Part shown: positions 60,570 through 64,000 of the stretch, one piece after another
Numbering within the stretch: the stretch's first letter is position 1
How the letters are laid out: every line of letters begins with the position of its first letter
NCBI GenBank assembly: GCA_020428535.1
Contig: JAGQMS010000001.1
Location: forward strand, 36,693-100,692
Length of the DNA stretch: 64,000 nucleotides
DNA from: Candidatus Saccharimonadota bacterium
Lineage (GTDB): Bacteria > Patescibacteriota > Saccharimonadia > Saccharimonadales > JAGQMS01
Reading direction: 5' to 3'
Program-made: the position numbers and the translations under genes
The notes under the pieces: model-generated
Told to the model about the DNA's origin: nothing
Databases searched by the model: none
The model's input: the letters and a program-made list of their open reading frames with translations, nothing else

Positions 60570-61340
60570 ATGAACACACTAAGAAAATCACCAGAACAGG
60601 GTTACCGAGATTTTGATCTACCTGTAGCCCACCTTTCATCAAACAGGGATTACATACCCCCAAAGACGCATGATGTAGCCGAACAGGCGCGCAGGCGCGA
60701 TCTGAACCCTGGCACACTGCGCTATGAAATGCAAAAGCGAGGGCTCGTTGTTGCGAGGACTATATTGCAAGAGCTCTCAGAGGAAGAAGCCCGTATGTAT
60801 GCAAGCGATATGCTTGCAAAAGCAGCCTTAAATAGCGCTTGGTATTCGTATGCACAGAGAAGAACTGATGTTATGCGCAGACGGCTTAAGCTGCCTATCA
60901 TGCTACACGACCGGAACCGAGATGCTAGCCTGCTGTATGAGGACACATTAGCAATGCTTGCGAGGTCAGTAGACTATGCAGGTCAACTTGTCGTAGCGCA
61001 TGAATATATGCCAGAGCGAGTAGATGTCAGACAGCATGATGTTGGTAGGATAATGGGGAATGTCGGCCTAAGGTTGGGAGTGTACTCACCTGTTGTGCGT
61101 GGCGCTTTCCCGCCAGTAAAGCGCAATGATGATCTACCGCTAAACGACTGGGATATGCAAGAAACGGTGCGTAACATCGCAATGCAAACACTAACTGAAG
61201 CAAGAATGATGGCTGGCCAGATGCAGGTTCACCCATCAGTGGCTCAGCTTGCAGATCCTTATAGCCCACTATCGGTGCATTGGTATAGAAACGCACCAGG
61301 GTCGGCACAAACAGCAATAACCGAAGCCCTCGCTGCCTAA
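60570..61340 (+). CDS. Unknown soluble protein
   Basis: This is a 256-residue helical protein rich in Arg and Met, with no membrane segment. Segments such as EQARRRDLNPGTLRYEMQKRG and TLAMLARSVDYAGQLVVAHEY give no family match that I know. A weak -10 (TAATAT) lies about 20 nt upstream and no clear SD is present. It follows the terminator of the structured RNA, so it has its own promoter unless the terminator is an attenuator. Confidence 0.65.
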   Translation: MNTLRKSPEQGYRDFDLPVAHLSSNRDYIPPKTHDVAEQARRRDLNPGTLRYEMQKRGLVVARTILQELSEEEARMYASDMLAKAALNSAWYSYAQRRTDVMRRRLKLPIMLHDRNRDASLLYEDTLAMLARSVDYAGQLVVAHEYMPERVDVRQHDVGRIMGNVGLRLGVYSPVVRGAFPPVKRNDDLPLNDWDMQETVRNIAMQTLTEARMMAGQMQVHPSVAQLADPYSPLSVHWYRNAPGSAQTAITEALAA

Positions 61341-62002
61341 ACTTCAAAAATTTCATCTATGAAGAACGGGAATCGACCTTCACTGTAAACTTCCATTAAC
61401 TTTTGCATATTCGGTAACATTTCAGAAGATGAAAAATCTGGGTTTTGTACCCACTCATAGGTCGCATGTGGATCATTAACTAATAATTTGCCACGTGGTT
61501 CCTTGCATTCAAGAAAACTGAAATTCGTAAAGCTCAAAAGTTCGCCACTTTCAAAAGTTCTAAAGAAGCCACTACCGAGTATTTTAAAATCGCAGTCCAA
61601 ACCAGTCTTTTGCTTTGCTTCATATTTTGCTGATTCCACAATTGATAAATCCGCGCGAGGGTAAGCGTGCATAAAAGCAATTTTGTCTTTAAGCGGATGA
61701 GTCTTTCTGGTATACAATAGCCAGCCCTGTCTCTTTGAGTGAACCATAAGATATAGTATTGATAAGGAGCGCGAAGCCAATTTTTCAGGGGATTCTTTTA
61801 TGCGTTTCCAAAGCTTCTGCCCGGAACTTGTAAGCTGATAGTGATCGGCTACTTTTTCTACCAAACCTTCTCGGATTGTTATTTTTAGATGATAGGTGAA
61901 AAGTTTATTATCTATGTCGTCTGGCTTAAGATCCGAGAAAGTTAAGCCGTCATTTGTGACAAGTTTTTGGATGATAGCATGCTGGATGTGGTGGGTGAGC
62001 AT
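61337..62002 (-). CDS. Degenerate winged-helix/Nudix paralogue
   Basis: This 221-residue protein is related along its length to the one at 3836-4525: HHIQ-II--LV, FTYHLKITIREGLVEK, YQLTSSGQKLW, then a Nudix-like domain. In the Nudix box the Arg is Tyr127, the two metal glutamates are Gln131 and Lys132, and the first Gly and Glu are lost (YEAKQKTGL). Catalysis is unlikely, so a ligand-sensing repressor is more plausible. The start at 62002 is preferred (TATATT 8 nt upstream) over the longer frame to 62065. Confidence 0.7.
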   Translation of the reverse strand: MLTHHIQHAIIQKLVTNDGLTFSDLKPDDIDNKLFTYHLKITIREGLVEKVADHYQLTSSGQKLWKRIKESPEKLASRSLSILYLMVHSKRQGWLLYTRKTHPLKDKIAFMHAYPRADLSIVESAKYEAKQKTGLDCDFKILGSGFFRTFESGELLSFTNFSFLECKEPRGKLLVNDPHATYEWVQNPDFSSSEMLPNMQKLMEVYSEGRFPFFIDEIFEV

Positions 62003-62195
62003 GTATATAGAATATAGAAGTAAGTTTGAAGAATAAAGAATGTGTTTGTTAGCTTGCAGAAACAATCATAATAAAGTATAGTAGCGGTTACTTTGTTGAT
62101 GGCTTCGGCTGTCCGGAGTGAACTTTGAAAGGTGATATAAAAGAGAATCGAAGGTGCGAGTGCCATCTTAGGGGGCGTTCACACCTTTGATTCTC

Positions 62196-62270
62196 GGTCG
62201 GGTATCTCAGTGTGGAAGAGACTACGCCTGAAAAGCGCAGGGGTCGCAAGTTCAAATCTTGCCCCGACCA
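62196..62270 (+). tRNA. tRNA-Phe (anticodon GAA)
   Basis: Acceptor GGTCGGG/CCCGACC, D-stem TCTC/GAGA, anticodon stem TACGC/GCGCA (one A-C mismatch) with loop CTGAAAA (anticodon GAA), T-stem GCAAG/CTTGC with loop TTCAAAT, discriminator A. CCA is not encoded. Confidence 0.93.
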
Positions 62271-62300
62271 CGCCGATCCTCGGGGACACGGGGGTCGGAG

Positions 62301-62363
62301 AAGCTAGTAGCTTAATGTAAAGCACGGAGCAATTCCGGATACTGGTTCGTACCAGTCTAGCTT
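62301..62363 (+). other. tRNA-like cloverleaf with a shortened anticodon arm
   Basis: Acceptor-like stem AAGCTAG/CTAGCTT (7 bp), TA linker, D-like stem GCTT/AAGC, a short CGGA-GCAAT-TCCG arm with a 5-nt loop, and a T-like arm ACTGG-TTCGTA-CCAGT with a 6-nt loop. The 63 nt lack a normal anticodon loop, so it cannot be an ordinary tRNA. Confidence 0.45.
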
Positions 62364-62529
62364 GTATCGGCAACGATGCATGGCAGGGGTCCGGGGGAAT
62401 GGGCAAACACTTTTACCCCCGGACCCAATGCCATCTATCACCTTTCAACTTAACTTTAGTTTATAAATATTTTTTATAACCTGAAGTTAGAGAAAAATCT
62501 ACTTGCATCATTAACTAATTATGGGTGTA

Positions 62530-62704
62530 TAGTAAAAGTACTGGGAGAGACGAGGTGGAGACCAAAAATGCCAAGTCCTTCCGTAAAATGGCCATTAATT
62601 GGCCATTTTAAGTTGTAATACCACCTCTCAATCTGTTACAATAATTTTTCAGAAGGTGGGCGAACAGTCTGCAATTATAGATAAATTAAGAAGGTACAGA
62701 ACAA
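62530..62704 (+). promoter_or_regulatory. Structured leader of rplY
   Basis: TATAGT near 62530 could be the -10. The leader has an outer stem GAGGTGG/CCACCTC (about 62552/62621) and an inner hairpin AAAATGGCCA/TGGCCATTTT (about 62585-62610). Such leaders of ribosomal protein genes often bind the protein itself. Confidence 0.5.
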
Positions 62705-63361
62705 ATGTCAAAAACTATCGAATTAAGCGCCCAAAAAAGGGATATACTAGGCAAGAAGGTTGCACAACTCAGAACCGAAGGTCTAGCAGTGGGAAACATA
62801 TTTTCAAAAGGTAAGATGTCCCTACCAATACAAGTAGATTACGAAGTTATGCGTAAAGTTGTTGAGCAGGCCGGCTTCAACCATCCAATCAATATTAAAG
62901 TTGAAGATGACAATCACCTAGTATTAATCAAAACTATTGATAGAGATCCAAAAACTAATAGATACCATCACATTGGTTTTCATGAAGTTCGGAAAGATCA
63001 AAAGGTTGAGGCTAGTGTACCAGTAGAGCTGACAGGAACAAGCCCAGCAGTTCTTGCCGGAAACATTATTCTTACTCTTGATGGCACTTTGCTGGTTTCT
63101 GCAAGCCCTCTCGATTTGCCAGACCATCTAGAAGTAAATGCTGAGCTATTGGTCAATCCTGATGATAATATTCAGGCCAAAGATATAAAACTCCCCGAAA
63201 ATGTGGAACTTGTTGATGATCTAGACAAAGCTCTATTCAAAGTCGAAGTTCCTCGCTCTCAGGTAGAGGAAGTTGAAGAAACTTCTGAAGCTGATGCAGT
63301 TGCTGAGACAATGGAAGCAAGCGGTGGGCAAAAAGACGATTCTAGCTCAGACGCTGAATAA
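62705..63361 (+). CDS. rplY: Ribosomal protein bL25 (CTC family)
   Basis: This 218-residue 5S rRNA-binding protein has an N-terminal L25 domain (MSKTIELSAQKRDILGKKVAQLR) and a C-terminal TL5/CTC domain (VSASPLDLPDHLEVNAELL, then DIKLPENVELVDD). It ends in an acidic tail. Length matches the long CTC form rather than the short E. coli form. It has a long structured leader. Confidence 0.94.
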   Translation: MSKTIELSAQKRDILGKKVAQLRTEGLAVGNIFSKGKMSLPIQVDYEVMRKVVEQAGFNHPINIKVEDDNHLVLIKTIDRDPKTNRYHHIGFHEVRKDQKVEASVPVELTGTSPAVLAGNIILTLDGTLLVSASPLDLPDHLEVNAELLVNPDDNIQAKDIKLPENVELVDDLDKALFKVEVPRSQVEEVEETSEADAVAETMEASGGQKDDSSSDAE

Positions 63362-63369
63362 ATTACAAA

Positions 63370-64000
63370 ATGAAGCCCCTCATTAGAATCTTGAGCTACA
63401 CATCTGAGTTATGGCGATATTATGTTGTCATAGCGATCATGACAATCCTTTTGAGTGCCATGCAATTGCTGCAACCTGTCTTAACTGGTGGCATGATTGA
63501 TGCGCTCAAGACACTTGATGGTTCAAATATCAAGACTATTGTTAGTTTGGTCGTAGCACTATTCCTCATGGATGCAGGAAGTGGAATCTTAAACAATGTG
63601 ACCGGCTATCTTGGCGATAGAATGAGTGCTAAGCTTCATAGAATTTTGGCAGAAAGATATTTTAAGCACCTGACAGCTCTTCCTCAGAGTTTTTTTGACA
63701 AAGAATTGTCTGGCAAAATAATTGGGCGCTTGAACAGGGGTACTCAGCAGATTAGCCAGTTTATAAATATGTTTGCTAATAACTTCTTACAGTTTTTGGT
63801 AATGACTGTCTTCGCGCTTCTGCTGACGGCTAAATACTCATGGTTAGTAGCATTGGAGCTTGCCTTACTTTACCCAATTTTCACAATTATGACCGTCAAG
63901 ACTTCAACAAAGTGGCAGAAGTGGCAAGCACAAAGGAATCATTCAATTGATTGGGCACTTGGACGGTTCGCGGAAAGCATAACTCAGATAAAAGTTGTAA
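63370..64000 (+). CDS. ABC exporter, transmembrane domain (runs out of the window)
   Basis: The first 210 residues of an ABC exporter half: MKPLIRILSYTSELWRYYVV, four hydrophobic segments, and intracellular loops RILAERYFKHLTALPQSFFD and LSGKIIGRLNRG, typical of type IV (MsbA/LmrA-like) exporters. The ATPase domain would lie beyond base 64000. It starts 8 nt after rplY. Substrate unknown. Confidence 0.9.
   Translation, partial: MKPLIRILSYTSELWRYYVVIAIMTILLSAMQLLQPVLTGGMIDALKTLDGSNIKTIVSLVVALFLMDAGSGILNNVTGYLGDRMSAKLHRILAERYFKHLTALPQSFFDKELSGKIIGRLNRGTQQISQFINMFANNFLQFLVMTVFALLLTAKYSWLVALELALLYPIFTIMTVKTSTKWQKWQAQRNHSIDWALGRFAESITQIKVV

Larger units (their letters stand above)
62125..62448 (+). 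ncRNA. Nested-stem transcript containing tRNA-Phe and a tRNA-like fold
   Basis: A perfect 13-bp stem TTGAAAGGTGATA/TATCACCTTTCAA (62125-62137, 62436-62448) encloses the region. Inside are a 14-bp hairpin (62143-62156/62182-62195) ending exactly at the tRNA 5' base, tRNA-Phe, a cloverleaf-like segment (62301-62363), an ATCG-GCAA-CGAT tetraloop hairpin, and an 11-bp GC stem (62387-62397/62416-62426). It looks like one processed precursor. The family is not recognised. Confidence 0.55.

Noticed and set aside
62179..62406. 75-residue minus-strand frame containing VVGARFELATPALFRRS.
   Set aside because: This is antisense translation of the tRNA-Phe gene, a well-known type of false ORF.

Overview
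The window looks like a chromosomal segment of a reduced-genome Patescibacteria/CPR bacterium, most likely Candidatus Saccharibacteria (TM7). This is inferred from gene content and style, not from a marker tree. Supporting signs are compact genes of moderate GC with many 4-nt ATGA overlaps, an acetate kinase-phosphoketolase pair as the visible carbon route, and a WhiB-type protein. In addition, many genes carry a -10 hexamer only 6 to 8 nt before the start codon, which indicates leaderless mRNAs.

Layout. 1-5051: end of a Mur ligase, an unknown gene that may be frameshifted, a protein with WhiB-like motifs at both ends, an HD hydrolase, a winged-helix Nudix protein and an unknown protein. 5100-7856: leuS behind a leucine-rich leader peptide. 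8400-8960: a GC-rich single-gene unit. 9042-13836: rpmF, nusB, Nudix, rnc, rpsP, khpA, trmD and an unknown gene, mostly translation and RNA metabolism. 13872-16053: VOC protein, Fe superoxide dismutase and a triple YbjQ-type protein.

16200-26350 is the main accessory region. Two tandem structured repeats precede tRNA-Gln. After the tRNA come a giant LamG/Fn3 surface protein and a MacB-type ABC pair, then three related repeats. Two of these repeats end in the 18-bp 3' end of tRNA-Gln. The repeats bracket a small RNA-like unit and a C39-like peptidase gene. A second GC-rich unit follows (26405-27099).

27158-36436: SDR, an anchored protein, a broken ATP-grasp gene, and a Fur-type regulator followed by rhodanese, glutaredoxin, ferritin-like (DUF2202), YdeI-type and MsrA genes, which suggests redox and metal stress. 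A minus-strand operon follows with FNR-type reductase, ApbE flavin transferase, heme-type membrane reductase and an anchored Ser/Thr-rich protein. 36536-42502: ackA-xfp, glutaredoxin, CAP protein and DEAD-box helicase. 42534-43902: two inverted copies of a rod-like RNA with compensatory stem changes, flanking a cytidylate-kinase-like gene that lacks its P-loop lysine. 43931-49515: pheS, an HExxH protein, pheT, then tyrS behind a tyrosine-containing leader peptide.

49603-60166: two-component system with a small exported protein, AI-2E transporter, divergent Fur/ZIP pair, rmuC, NDH-2-like oxidoreductase, GH63-like hydrolase, PadR-PspC pair and yajQ. 60221-62704: a free-standing non-coding RNA unit, an unknown gene, a degenerate Nudix paralogue, tRNA-Phe inside nested stems, and the rplY leader. 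The window closes with rplY (L25) and the start of an ABC exporter.

All calls are from reading the sequence. No database or folding search was run.
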